DNA of 64,000 nt from Arenicola marina (GCA_964019135.1 OZ025258.1:7149961-7213960); one strand, 5' to 3'; shown: positions 1-10,790, numbered from the stretch's first letter. The notes: a model not told the origin generated them from the letters alone. Numbers and translations: made by a program.

Positions 1-1077
1 ATGCCCCGGAAAGCCAATGTCTACATGATGAGAGAAAGGCCCCGGAAAGCCAATGTCCACATGATGCGAAAAAGGCCACGGAAAGCCAATGTCCACATGA
101 TGAGAGAAAGGCCCCGGAAAGCCAATGTCCACATGATGCGAGAAAGGCCACGGAAAGCCAATGTCCACATGATGCGAGAAAGGCCCCGGAAAGCCAATGT
201 CTACATGATGCGAGAAAGGCCCCGGAAAGCCAATGTCCACATGATGCGAGAAAGGCCCCGGAAAGCCAATGTCCACATGATGCGAGAAAGGCCCCGGAAA
301 GCCAATGTCCACATGATGCGAGAAAGGCCCCGGAAAGCCAATGTCCACATGATGCGAGAAAGGCCCCGGAAAGCCAATGTCCACATGATGCAAGAAAGGC
401 CCCGGAAAGCCAATGTCCACATGATGAGAGAAAGGCCCCGGACAGCCAATGTCCACATGATGAGAGAAATGCCCCGGAAAGCCAATGTCTACATGATGAG
501 AGAAAGGCCCCGGAAAGCCAATGTCCACATGATGCGAGAAAGGCCACGGAAAGCCAATGTCCACATGATGAGAGAAAGGCCCCGGAAAGCCAATGTCCAC
601 ATGATGCGAGAAAGGCCCCGGAAAGCCAATGTCCACATGATGCGAGAAAGGCCCCGGAAAGCCAATGTCCACATGATGCAAGAAAGGCCCCGGAAAGCCA
701 ATGTCCACATGATGAGAGAAAGGCCCCGGACAGCCAATGTCCACATGATGAGAGAAATGCCCCGGAAAGCCAATGTCTACATGATGAGAGAAAGGCCCCG
801 GAAAGCCAATGTCCACATGATGCGAGAAAGGCCACGGAAAGCCAATGTCCACATGATGAGAGAAAGGCCCCGGAAAGCCAATGTCCACATGATGCGAGAA
901 AGGCCACGGAAAGCCAATGTCCACATGATGCGAGAAAGGCCCCGGAAAGCCAATGTCCACATGATGCGAGAATGGCCCCGGAAAGCCAATGTCTACATGA
1001 TGCGAGAAAGGCCCCGGAAAGCCAATGTCCACATGATGCGAGAAAGGCCCCGGAAAGCCAATGTCCACATGATGCGA
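1..1077. repeat. 36-bp minisatellite, about 30 copies
   Basis: Tandem units of 36 bp recognised by the core CGGAAAGCCAATGTCC. The array is already in progress at the left edge, so its true start lies outside the window. Units differ mainly by CGA/AGA, CCC/CCA and CAC/TAC exchanges. A marked block (the variant ATGCCCCGGAAA) recurs at 469 and 757, exactly 288 bp or eight units apart, which shows a higher-order repeat. Because 36 is a multiple of three, both strands stay open for long stretches. Confidence 0.97.
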
Positions 1078-1089
1078 GGGAGCCAATGA
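1..1089 (+). other. Repeat-encoded open frame, 12-residue unit
   Basis: One plus-strand frame runs through the whole 36-bp array and stops with TGA at 1087-1089, just after the array ends. Each unit encodes a basic, methionine-containing 12-mer of the form RPRKANVHMMRE. The commonest variable sites, CGA/AGA and CCC/CCA, are silent in this frame, but several others (His/Tyr, Lys/Thr, Arg/Gln, Arg/Met) are not. No splice site, signal peptide or unique flanking domain is visible. A stop-free minisatellite explains the frame without a gene. A truncated repeat-rich exon continuing from the left cannot be excluded. Confidence 0.15.
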
Positions 1090-2234
1090 TAAGGGCTAAG
1101 CTTCATTTTGGCTTCTTTTCACAACCCGAGGCTGTGAAGATGACATCCTATATGTCACAGGCCGATGGATCATTGATGGAGTCAGTCGTCTATCTTATTG
1201 GACACTATCCAATTTGGTGCCTTCCTGTCATAACTGAACTGTGATTGACTCATGAAGGTCATCATATATGAGCACCATTGACCTCTCGCTGATGTCACAC
1301 GTGACAAACCGATTCATCCTGGGGAACCTCTATTACAGTAGGTGAAAGGACTGGCCGCTGGGTGGGTTCACAAAACAAGTGTGGTATTCAGATACGCATG
1401 TCTAAATACAGCGAAACCTTCCTTCAAGCGAACCTTGAGTAAAACTCAGGTTGCGATCCGTCCGTCTCCGAAAGACGATGGATTTGCAACTTCTGTTTTG
1501 GTTTAAGTAATAAGATTTGTAGAGCACATCCTTTGGAATGCGTTCATTTTGCATACGATACACGATCACAGGCCAACGAAGACGTCTATGTTTTACACGA
1601 GCACGAATGCTTGGTAGAACGTTTTTACAGGTCTCGATTAGTTGTCATCCGGCACTTAATAATAAAGGGAAACCGTGCAATGTGACCCGAGCATGTCCCC
1701 CCATCGGTTTATAGAGGTTCGCTGTGTTATACAAATCAATGATGACTGACGCAGTCGATCCGCAGAGTACTTCTGTACATCCAAGTCTGTCCGGGTTGTG
1801 AAGGTTTCACTGTGCCTGCCGTTTTGTCTTGCCGCTGGTGGTAGTAGTTATAACATGCCGCCACCACCCGTTTTAGTAATACGCCCCCACCCACCCACAC
1901 CCCTCCCACCATCCCTCTCCCCCCAAACCCCGCAAATTGCAACTCGCAAATGGCCCCGTAAAGCCGCAGTAACACCCCCGTCCCTTGTTTTCCCAGTCCT
2001 TCCCTGCCTTCCCCAGTCCCCCCCCCCCACCCCCACCCTCGCCGTCACATCGTCTTGCCACATCCAGCGCCGGCCGCAGAAGGAAGTACATTGGCGCTTT
2101 ATTTGCTGCGTGGCCGATTGATGGCGCCGCGCTGACCTATCCTTCATAAACGTCACGCCTTGCAGCCCAGCCACTCAGGCCCCTTCCGCCTTTGATGCAC
2201 CCGTGCCCGCCAGCCAGGGGAGGGGAGAGGGTAC
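1090..2234. other. Spacer holding a LINE remnant
   Basis: Non-repetitive sequence of mixed composition after the 36-bp array. The only recognisable content is the LINE ORF2 remnant at 1402-1644, described separately. From about 1850 the plus strand becomes C-rich with runs of C (for example near 2020-2035). That produces overlapping open frames on both strands without any sign of real coding. Confidence 0.6.
1402..1644 (-). mobile_element. LINE (non-LTR retrotransposon) ORF2 C-terminal remnant
   Basis: Read on the minus strand, about 80 open codons end in TAG at 1402-1404. They contain RRLRWPVIVYRM followed by NERIPKDVLY. This matches the layout LRW-x-GHV-x-RM-(x)n-R-x-PK-x-xLY, which I know from the region after the reverse transcriptase in many LINE ORF2 proteins. 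The usual Gly-His of the GHV box is replaced (VIV). The following basic stretch, where a Gly-Arg-Pro motif is common, is degraded. An in-frame TGA lies at 1645-1647, and no reverse transcriptase or endonuclease is present upstream. It is a truncated, decayed fragment. The clade (Jockey-, RTE- or I-like) cannot be decided from this piece. Confidence 0.6.
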
Positions 2235-2279
2235 CTCGCTACTCCACTACTCGCTACTCGCTACTCCACTACTCGCTAC
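2235..2279. repeat. 22-bp short tandem duplication
   Basis: Two copies of a 22-bp unit built from CTCGCTACTCCACTA plus a shorter CTCGCTA step. It is a small local slippage product. Confidence 0.85.
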
Positions 2280-2282
2280 TTC

Positions 2283-2903
2283 CTGTCCATCACAGCCAGC
2301 CCGCCACCCATTCCAACGCCCAACCACCCTCCCCCCCATCCCCCCTGAAAAAAACCCACATCAATAAATAGGTAAAAAATGACGAGAGGTTAAGCCGAAA
2401 CGGGGGTTTTAGGAAGTGGCGCGCGGGATGCCCCCTGGGGAGGGGGTGGGGAGGACAAGGTACCCCGGTCACCCCGGTCAATTCGTCTCCCACCCCTCCT
2501 GCACCCCGCGATATCCGCTACGGCGCCATCTTCAGGCCAGGCGAAATAAAGTTGGTGTCGTTAAATGGGCGACCTCCACTGTCCCACGGCGCCCACCAGT
2601 CCCTGCCCCAATCCCTCCCTCCCTCCCTGCTCAACCCCTACTTCCAGTGTCCAAAATTACCCAGGGTTCAACGCGGCCGTCCTGTAATGGTTCCAATTCC
2701 ATATCATGCATGCCATGAAACCAGTAAACGGGCAGCAAAAGGGAGTATTAACACTGCAGGTGGAGTGAGAGATTGTGACAGTTAAGACAGAGAATGAGAG
2801 AGACAGGCAGACAGACAGGTGGAGAGAGAGTTAGACTTCCCGCTACAGATAAACAGAGCTATGCAAAGAAAGAGGAGCACATGACCTGCTCATTTTGCAA
2901 ATG
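2283..2903. other. Spacer, C-rich then GA-rich
   Basis: Moderately GC-rich sequence with no exon or transposon that I can support. A GA/GACA-rich simple stretch lies at about 2770-2835 (GAGAGAGACAGGCAGACAGA). Its composition resembles the longer purine-rich arrays near 10.5 and 38-44 kb. Confidence 0.5.
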
Positions 2904-4779
2904 GGGGCGTCTAGAGCATAGGAATGTACTCCTTTATAACTTGGGCATATAGAGCATAGGAATGTACTCCTTTATAACGCGGGCATCTAGAGCATAGGAA
3001 TGTACTCCTTTATAACGTTGGTATCTAGAGCACAGGGAATGTAGTCCTTTATAACGTGGGCATCTAGAGCATAGGAATGTACTCCTTTATAACGTGGGCA
3101 TCTAGAGCATAGGAATGTACTCCTTTATAACGTGGGCATCTAGAGCATAGGAATGTACTCCTTTATAACGTGGGCATCTAGAGCACAGGGAATGTACTCC
3201 TTTATAACGTGGGCATCTAGAGCATAGGAATGTACCCTTTATAACGTGGGCATCTAGAGCATAGGAATGTACCCCTTTATAACGCGGGCATCTAGAGCAC
3301 AGGGAATGCACTCCTTTATAACTTGGGTATCTAGAGCATAGGAATGTACTCCTTTATAACGCGGGCATCTAGAGCATAGGAATGTACCCCTTGATAACGT
3401 GGCCATCTGGGGAACGTACTCCTTTATAACGCGGGCATCTAGAGCATAGGAATGTACTCCTTTATAACGTGGGCACCTAGAGCATAGGAATGTACCCCTT
3501 TATAACGCGGGCATCTAGAGCATAGGGAATGTACTCCTTTATAACGTGGGCACCTAGAGCATAGGAATGTACCCCTTTATAACGCGGGCATCTAGAGCAC
3601 AGGGAATGTACTCCTTTATGACGTGGCCATCTTGGGAACGTACTCCCTTATAACGTGGGTATCTAGAGCACAGGGAATGTACTCCTTTATAACGCGGGCA
3701 TCTAGAGCACAGGGAATGTACTCCTTTATAACGCGGACATCTAGAGCACAGGGAATGTACTCCTTTATAACGCGGGCATCTAGAGCATAGGAATGTACTC
3801 CTTTATAACGTGGGCATCTAGAGCATAGGAATGTACCCCTTTATAACGCGGGCATCTAGAGCACAGGGAATGTACTCCTTTATGACGTGGCCATCTTGGG
3901 AACGTACTCCCTTATAACGTGGGTATCTAGAGCACAGGGAATGTACTCCTTTATAACGCGGGCATCTAGAGCACAGGGAATGTACCCCTTTATAACGCGG
4001 GCATCTAGAGCATAGGAATGTACCCCTTTATAACGCGGGCATCTAGAGCACAGGGAATGTACTCCTTTATAACGCGGGCATCTAGAGCACAGGGAATGTA
4101 CCCCTTTATAACGCGGGCATCTAGAGCATAGGAATGTACCCCTTTATAACGCGGGCATCTAGAGCACAGGGAATGTACTCCTTTATGACGCGGGCATCTA
4201 GAGCACAGGGAATGTACTCCTTTATAACGCGGGCATCTAGAGCATAGGAATGTACTCCTTTATAACGTGGGCATCTAGAGCATAGGAATGTACCCCTTTA
4301 TAACGCGGGCATCTAGAGCACAGGGAATGTACTCCTTTATGACGTGGCCATCTTGGGAACGTACTCCCTTATAACGTGGGTATCTAGAGCACAGGGAATG
4401 TACTCCTTTATAACGCGGGCATCTAGAGCACAGGGAATGTACCCCTTTATAACGCGGGCATCTAGAGCACAGGGAATGTACTCCTTTATGACGTGGCCAT
4501 CTTGGGAACGTACTCCCTTATAACGTGGGTATCTAGAGCACAGGGAATGTACTCCTTTATAACGCGGGCATCTAGAGCATAGGAATGTACCCCTTTATAA
4601 CGTGGGCATCTAGAGCATAGGAATGTACTCCTTTATAACGTGGGCACCTAGAACATAGGAATGTACTCCTTTATAACGTGGCCATCTTGGGAACGTACTC
4701 CCTTATAACGCGGGCATCTAGAGCACAGGGAATGTACTCCTTTATAACACCGGTATCTTGGGAATGTACTCCGTGATAA
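2904..4779. repeat. 38/39-bp minisatellite with XbaI site per unit
   Basis: Nearly 50 tandem units, each with ATCTAGAGCA and CTCCTTTATAAC. Unit length alternates between 38 bp (CATAGGAATG form) and 39 bp (CACAGGGAATG form). A shortened unit carrying GTGGCCATCTTGGGAACG marks blocks at about 3621, 3885, 4342, 4491 and 4675, so the array was amplified in uneven multi-unit blocks. Most units contain TCTAGA. The first and last units are diverged, as is usual at array edges. Confidence 0.97.
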
Positions 4780-5998
4780 GGAGACGAACGGTATATAGTG
4801 AACATTTGACCTCTAACCACGAGATAAAAACAAAATATACAGCACATAGATTCCAGGTCGGGTGCCAATGTGGGCATAATATATTTAATTTAAAACTCTA
4901 TATTACAATGCATACAGTAACATTAAGACTTCAACATTGAGGCATCGACAATCATTTTCACCAGTAAGGGGTCAATGCTAGGTTATCACTACTAATGAGC
5001 TACAATTTCCGTTGTGATATTTCATTAAAATCTAAAACTATCCTCACAAAAGTGTGTAAAATTCGCGTTCATGAACTTCAAGACAATAACGTATATTGAT
5101 TATCAGTTATTCATTGCCATTAAGCCACTAACATTATCACTTCCCCTAAATCAGGTGACGGGTAGACTACCTAACATCATAGACATGAAAACCCGGATCA
5201 AAAATTGATTAAGACGCTACAACGTGGGCTTTGTATCACGCATTATCGCCCAGAACTCCAGCCTGTGACCATGTGGTGCTTACATCGGCATGCCACACAC
5301 GGCCAGGCCACAACCGCCATGTCCTTCATTATCGCCCGTAGTGGGGTTAACACCACCCACGGGACGTGTTTTCCCTAAATGCTTCTTTCACCTTTCTCCG
5401 GCTTTTCGTCACTGTGTTACCACCTAAATCCCACACCCGGGGGATGCACGAGTATAGACCCGTATTGACGCGAACTAACAGCGGTAAGTAGGATCGTATG
5501 GGGGTGGGTGGCGGAGGGGGGAGGCGAGGTCGAGGATTGAGGTTTAGTGGCGGTGTGGGGGGGGGGGGGGAGTTGCCGGGCGGGGGTAGGTGGCAAAACT
5601 GTGAGTGGGAATGTTCCAGCGGTTGGAGTCAAGGCTTTGGCGCGGGTGGCTTTTACAGCTATCACGTAGCAAGGGGTGTAAACCCTCCAATAGTCCCGCC
5701 CAGAGGTATATGAAGAACCCTGGGGGTCCTATTTGTCCAACACACCACCGAGGCGGCGGCCCAATGCGTTGTAATGGGTAACAGAAGACATTGGGCGTGC
5801 CAGGGGATACCATTGACAGGCCCAATGGAGACACAACTCCCAGCCCGAGACCTCCCTTACCATGGGTTTTATGGGTCAATGCTGGGACGGAAGCTTGTTA
5901 TCGTGCCCCTCAAGGACAACTCATGGGTGGATGGATATGGTGTTAATGATGGCCAACGATGTACAATACCGTCTGGTGACATTATCCATCATAGCCCG
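4780..5998. other. Spacer, AT-rich then G-rich
   Basis: The first part (4780-5230) is AT-rich with no open frame worth naming. From about 5498 the plus strand is G-rich, with a run of 14 G at 5557-5570. The short frames on both strands there reflect composition. The segment 5770-5950 is ordinary sequence leading into the 23-bp array. I see no gene. Confidence 0.5.
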
Positions 5999-7054
5999 GT
6001 GATATTTGCCAGCATCACCTGGCGATATTACCCAGTATCACCTGGTGATATTACCCAGTATCACCCAGTGATATTACCCAGTATCACCTGGTGATATTAC
6101 CCACTATCACCCAGTGATATTACCCACTATCACCCACTGATATTACCCAGTATCACCTGGCGATATTACCCAGTATCACCCAGTGATATTACCCAGTATC
6201 ACCTGGTGATATTACCCAGTATCACCCAGTGATATTACCCACTATCACCCAGTGATATTACCCACTATCACCCAGTGATATTACCCAGTATCACCTGGCG
6301 ATATTACCCAGTATCACCCAGTGATATTACCCAGTATCACCTGGTGATATTACCCAGTATCACCCAGTGATATTACCCAGTATCACCTGGTGATATTACC
6401 CAGTATCACCTGGTGATATTACCCAGTATCACCCAGTGATATTACCCACTATCACCCAGTGATATTACCCACTATCACCCAGTGATATTACCCAGTATCA
6501 CCTGGCGATATTACCCAGTATCACCCAGTGATATTACCCAGTATCACCTGGTGATATTACCCAGTATCACCCAGTGATATTACCCAGTATCACCTGGTGA
6601 TATTACCCAGTATCACCTGGTGATATTACCCAGTATCACCCAGTGATATTACCCACTATCACCCAGTGATATTACCCACTATCACCCAGTGATATTACCC
6701 AGTATCACCTGGCGATATTACCCAGTATCACCCAGTGATATTACCCAGTATCACCTGGTGATATTACCCAGTATCACCCAGTGATATTACCCAGTATCAC
6801 CTGGTGATATTACCCAGTATCACCTGGTGATATTACCCAGTATCACCCAGTGATATTACCCACTATCACCCAGTGATATTACCCACTATCACCCAGTGAT
6901 ATTACCCAGTATCACCTGGCGATATTACCCAGTATCACCCAGTGATATTACCCAGTATCACCTGGTGATATTACCCAGTATCACCCAGTGATATTACCCA
7001 GTATCACTCATTGATAATACCCAGTATTACCAGGTGTATTACCCAGTATCACCC
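5999..7054. repeat. 23-bp minisatellite with dyad-symmetric unit
   Basis: About 46 tandem 23-bp units alternating between TATCACCTGGTGATA and TATCACCCAGTGATA cores, joined by TTACCCAG or TTACCCAC. Both cores are near-palindromes: 7-bp arms around one base, or 6-bp arms around three bases. The CCTGGCG variant recurs at 6294, 6501, 6708 and 6915, exactly 207 bp or nine units apart. That defines a clean higher-order repeat. The last two units are diverged. Confidence 0.97.
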
Positions 7055-7150
7055 GAGCCAATGCAGTCTGCTCTCGTTTGCCTCCTTCCCGATCATTTCT
7101 CGTTGTGTTGCAACAAGAATCGCTGGGTAAAAAGTCATTGTTACGGACAT

Positions 7151-7315
7151 TTAGACCAACAATATGTCATATTTGCTCTTATCTATATTTTTGATTTCGT
7201 TTTCAAGGGTCTTAAGTGCGTGCAAAAACTTGGTGCGCAGCTCAGCCATGTCGGGCTGTTTCCTGTCTATTTCACAGTGCTGTGTCATTGTTGTGGTCAC
7301 AAGCGACAGTGTCTC
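7151..7315 (-). CDS. Candidate terminal coding exon, unknown protein
   Basis: On the minus strand a frame of 54 codons ends with TAA at 7151-7153. The encoded segment begins ETLSLVTTTM and ends in a charged, helix-like tail (LENEIKNIDKSKYDILLV). It reads like a genuine protein C-terminus with coiled-coil character. Immediately upstream is a pyrimidine-rich tract with a run of C and then TTTCTCCTG, followed by AG at 7317-7316. That is a plausible 3' splice site giving phase 0. A donor-like GTAAGG lies 190 bp upstream next to another open segment (7506-7559). No AATAAA was seen downstream. I do not recognise the family, and without transcript support this stays a candidate. Confidence 0.35.
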   Translation of the reverse strand, partial: ETLSLVTTTMTQHCEIDRKQPDMAELRTKFLHALKTLENEIKNIDKSKYDILLV

Positions 7316-7505
7316 CTCAGCGATGGGTGCAGGGGGCAGGAGAAAGGGGGGGGGGGCAATTAGGGCCGGAGCGGGGCGGCAGACGACCTCCAGATTCCAG
7401 GGTCAAGCCACTCAGTATCGATATTCGCCAAATACAAACTATTGCATCTCGTGCTATACTGTGGCGAAAGCACTCCAGCTCAGTCTCTAGTACGTTATAC
7501 CTTAC

Positions 7506-7559
7506 AACAAGTCCATACGGTATTTCTTGTAATGTACCTATACATTCACAGAGTCCGAC
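7506..7559 (-). CDS. Candidate upstream exon paired with 7151-7315
   Basis: An 18-codon minus-strand segment (VGLCECIGTLQEIPYGLV) lies between an AG at 7561-7560 and a GTAAGG donor-like site starting at 7505. Its end phase (0) fits the start phase of the open segment at 7315-7151, with a 190-bp intron between. The segment is short, its acceptor has only a modest pyrimidine tract, and an in-frame stop lies a few codons further upstream. The pairing therefore rests on phase and donor quality alone. Confidence 0.22.
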
Positions 7560-8989
7560 CTTTACAAATCGAGGTTGAGGTCACTGCCACCAGGCGTCGC
7601 TAATGATGTATCTCGTTGTGTTATTACACTACATCAATTACGCGCGGTTCTCTTTCTACTATTGATAATTCGTATTTTAGGAAAGCCAATGAACCGTGCT
7701 ACCGATCCGATCGACGTAATTTTTTTTACCGCCGCTTTTACTATTAAGGGCGAAAAAAAGTAGTTTGCGGTCACCCAGCGATTGCTCTGTGGCTTGGCCT
7801 GGAGAGTGGTTCCTTGGTGCACGTCATCAAGTGATCTTTTATGCATCCTTGTTTACGTGGTCACTGTAGTGAGTAGCGCCGTCGGTTCTGGCGATGTGTG
7901 GGGCGGCCATAGCATGGCTGGCCAGTATAGATCAGGATCATTGATCGGGACTTAGCATTATAGTCTGGATCGATCGATCGTCGGATTAAAGCACTTATGT
8001 CCCCACTGCTGAAAAAAAGCGAGATCCGGTTTGGCCTTAATGCTTTTCTCTTCCAGCTGCACCCCCCCCCCCCCCGCGGACCAGGGCCACCCTCGCACCC
8101 ACTATACCGACTATACCCCCTACCCTTATCCCCTCCATCTCCCTCGCCCTCTTCCTGTCCAATAATCACCACTTCGCTCACTCTCTCCATCCTGCTCCCT
8201 CAGTCACTACATTCCCATCCCCCACCCTTCTCGCACTACCCCCCCCCCCCCACCCCCTGATGTCCCCCCTCCAGCCTTCCCCCCATGTCTCTTGACCCAT
8301 TCTGTATGGTAATGGGCTCTGGCTGGCATCTGCCTCATCCACTACCACATCTGCCACCCCTCTCCACCCACGTGCTCCCATTTCCAGTCACAGCTCGACC
8401 TCTCCCCCCCCCCCTTCCTGGCCGTCTTACCCTTCACGTGCTGTGGTACTACTTCAAGAGCCGATGAATACATCTGATTTGGTGGCAGCGGTCTTCAGGC
8501 CTCCGAAACAGGGCGCCCCTCGGAGGAGATGGCCCGGCGGTTGCTGGAGTGATTGGTGGGGGCGGTGGGGGGGGATTGAGAGCTTCGTAAGAGGACGTCC
8601 TTTAGAAGAGATAGCCTGGGCGGATGGACGGGGTGGGGGGAGGCTGTATGAGAAAATCAGTGAGGGGGCGATAATGGAGGAACACGTGGCGGGGTGGATG
8701 AGGCGAATGGGGGGCGCAGGCGAGATACAGAACACTCTCACAAAGTATCAAGGAAGCCATAAGGAGCCGCATAAAACGTAAGACGTAAGAAAGAGTGTCA
8801 ATGTAAACCTTCTTTAACGAATGATGATAGACGCTATTTTATTATTGGTGTGTCTGCTTTGGACCATCCCGCCCCACATAAAATAAAGCACAAACAGAAA
8901 CTTCCTGATATTAAATACTATAGGGCGGAATAAATTACATATTGGCGTCCCAGGCAGGCCATAAAACCTCCGGGGACAATGGCATTGTG

Positions 8990-9075
8990 TGGGATAAAAC
9001 ATGCCGGAGATGCTGGCGTCAGGGCGGGAACCCATGACCTGTTGCTCTGCATCTCAGCCTGCCTCCTCTCGAGGC
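8990..9075 (-). mobile_element. Possible tRNA-derived SINE fragment
   Basis: On the minus strand a Pol III B-box-like GGTTCCCGCCC lies at 9032-9022. It is followed by GGCATGTTTTATCC at 9005-8992. The fragment at 15.6 kb has a B-box-like segment followed by almost the same 14-mer, which suggests a shared SINE core. A convincing A box, tail and target duplications are not visible, so this would be an old, truncated copy. Confidence 0.28.
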
Positions 9076-9402
9076 AGGAATAAACCAAGTTGATATTAAA
9101 TGACATTGAGGATAACTCCACAGGTGGCTGAGGGACGTCAACAGACTGCAACAATACAACTTCAAGGTTCGACGGTCGCACCCCATTAGAACCACTCTTT
9201 CGCCTACTAAGGAATGGCCGGTCTGTTGGCCGTGCCGCCGGCCGCCCTGCCTAGTGATCAGGGGATGGACGTCAGCGCGCCCTGCCCGCGCCGTCACCCA
9301 TCTGTCGTCTGAACCAAGCCCGATTAATGTTTTCCCGTTGCCAAAAAACAGGAGGAAAAGTCAGAGGGCTTAGAGAATTGCTAGGTGGGCCTGCGGTCGG
9401 CG

Positions 9403-9684
9403 TCCTTACCTTGTCTCCCATCGTCCATTACCGGGGAACTGACAATAGTTGGACAATAAAACTTGCCCCTGGGGGTGCCCAGGACTGGGAATAACAGTGG
9501 CCGCCCTGTTTGTCATGCGAGCGCGTGGACCCGTCCCTGTGGCAGAGAATTCCTGGATTATGAATAGGGCAAAGGGAGAGGTTTGGGCTCCAATGCGACG
9601 ATATCATAAGATGGGACGGAGTCTTCTGTGCAGAAAACACGTCCTTGCTCTTAAAATATTCGTAGTATCCTGCTTGCCCTATGG
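9403..9684. repeat. Dispersed repeat A, copy 1
   Basis: About 280 bp align over their full length to 17802-18085 at roughly 95% identity by eye, about a dozen substitutions and one 2-bp gap. Orientation is the same and the offset is about 8.4 kb. Both copies end on the minus strand at a donor-like CAAGGTAAGGA. Copy 1 keeps an open minus frame in its upstream part (for example GYYEYFKSKDVF), but the 2-bp difference shifts the frame between copies. No terminal inverted repeats or target duplications were found. It may be a non-autonomous element or a segmental duplication. Confidence 0.85.
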
Positions 9685-9958
9685 CATCAACCATCATCCC
9701 ATGGTAATCGCCATGACAACCAACCGATCCGCCACCAACATCACCATGGCAACCATCATAACACGTTAATGTGACAACATTTCACATGCTAACATTAACC
9801 TTATCCATGTTAATGTGAAATCAAACGTGCAATATGACTAAACCACAACACGGATATTTAGCATGGCACACCTTTCACTGACTGTCTCTGTAGCAGAGGT
9901 TCTTCTTCACTTACAACCCATACTCTGTAAATTTACAATAACTAGACTCACAATTATG

Positions 9959-9960
<2 letters not shown>

Positions 9961-10021
<61 letters not shown>
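9961..10021. repeat. (TA)n microsatellite
   Basis: About 30 uninterrupted TA dinucleotides, flanked by unique sequence. Confidence 0.98.
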
Positions 10022-10023
<2 letters not shown>

Positions 10024-10263
10024 TACCATGCAATCTAATTCGGCAACAGCTTATTCACCACTTTGATAAACGGCGTAGGTCTTTGAATATCGTGACTGTT
10101 GATGGCCACAAAACGAGAGGCCTTTCCCGGTCTTGACTACATAACGCAGTAGGAACTCACGCCCCACTTCCTCTATTAGCCCTGTATGAGCGGCAAACCT
10201 CCCCTAAAAAGGCGGCTTTTTGCGTGCTTTTAGCAGCGCAGTTGTGAAAAGAAGGACAATGGA

Positions 10264-10400
10264 TTAGGACAAAATATGTCCCCTCAGGAGGCCTGTTATG
10301 TTCCGTGCTTTAGTGATTTCCTTCCACTCGGGCCTGCGCAGGGCGTTCAACAGCCCTTTCATTGAGTAAAGCGCTGAGAGCCCCTGGGCGGACAAAACGA
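10264..10400 (-). CDS. Candidate terminal coding exon, unknown protein
   Basis: On the minus strand a 45-codon frame, including its stop, ends with TAA at 10264-10266. It follows a CTGCAG whose AG (10402-10401) could be a 3' splice site leaving two bases of a split codon. The product contains LYSMKGLLNALRRPEWK, an amphipathic, helix-like segment. The pyrimidine tract before the CTGCAG is weak. Another minus frame is also open here and runs on into the GA-rich simple sequence, so the choice of frame is uncertain. I do not recognise the protein. Confidence 0.25.
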
Positions 10401-10469
10401 CTGCAGTGATGTGCTATGATGTTTTGTGTGTCGTGGAGATAGGGCAGGACCTTCGGTGAAGGGGTAGCA

Positions 10470-10790
10470 ATAAGAAAAAAAAGGGAGATACGGGGAAAGG
10501 AATAGACAGTGGGAGAGAGAAAGAGAGAGGGACTGAAAGGGATAGACAGACCGACAGAATGCAACAGAGAAACAGACAGAAAGACAGGGCGAGAGACAAA
10601 CAGAAAGAGAAAGGTAGGGGACAAAGACTCCGGCAGAGACAGACAGAAAGAGGGAGGTGGGAGATAGAGAGACAGAGACAGACAGAAAGAGATATTGGTG
10701 GCGGATAGAGACAGAAGGATAGAGGCGGGGAGTGAGAGGGGAGGAGACAGAGGGAGCAACGCAGCGACAGAGAGGTTGGTTGCGGGTGGA
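10470..10790. repeat. GA/GACA-rich low-complexity tract
   Basis: Purine-rich simple sequence (GAGAGAAAGAGAGAGG, GACAGAAAGA) without a fixed period. Its complement gives serine/leucine-rich shadow frames. It resembles in composition the much longer array at 38145-44445. Confidence 0.85.

Larger units (their letters stand above)
7055..9402. other. Spacer with candidate exons and a SINE-like fragment
   Basis: Mostly unique sequence. It holds the candidate minus-strand exons at 7151-7315 and 7506-7559 and a SINE-like fragment near 9.0 kb. Runs of C (a 14-C run near 8062-8075 and others at 8240-8255 and 8404-8414) and a G-rich stretch at 8555-8700 make several long but composition-driven frames, for example 8443-8781 plus and 8454-8741 minus. 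I do not support those as genes. Confidence 0.5.

Noticed and set aside
8443-8781. 113-codon plus frame and its 96-codon minus shadow
   Set aside because: The interval has alternating G runs and no splice or family evidence. Both strands are open at once.
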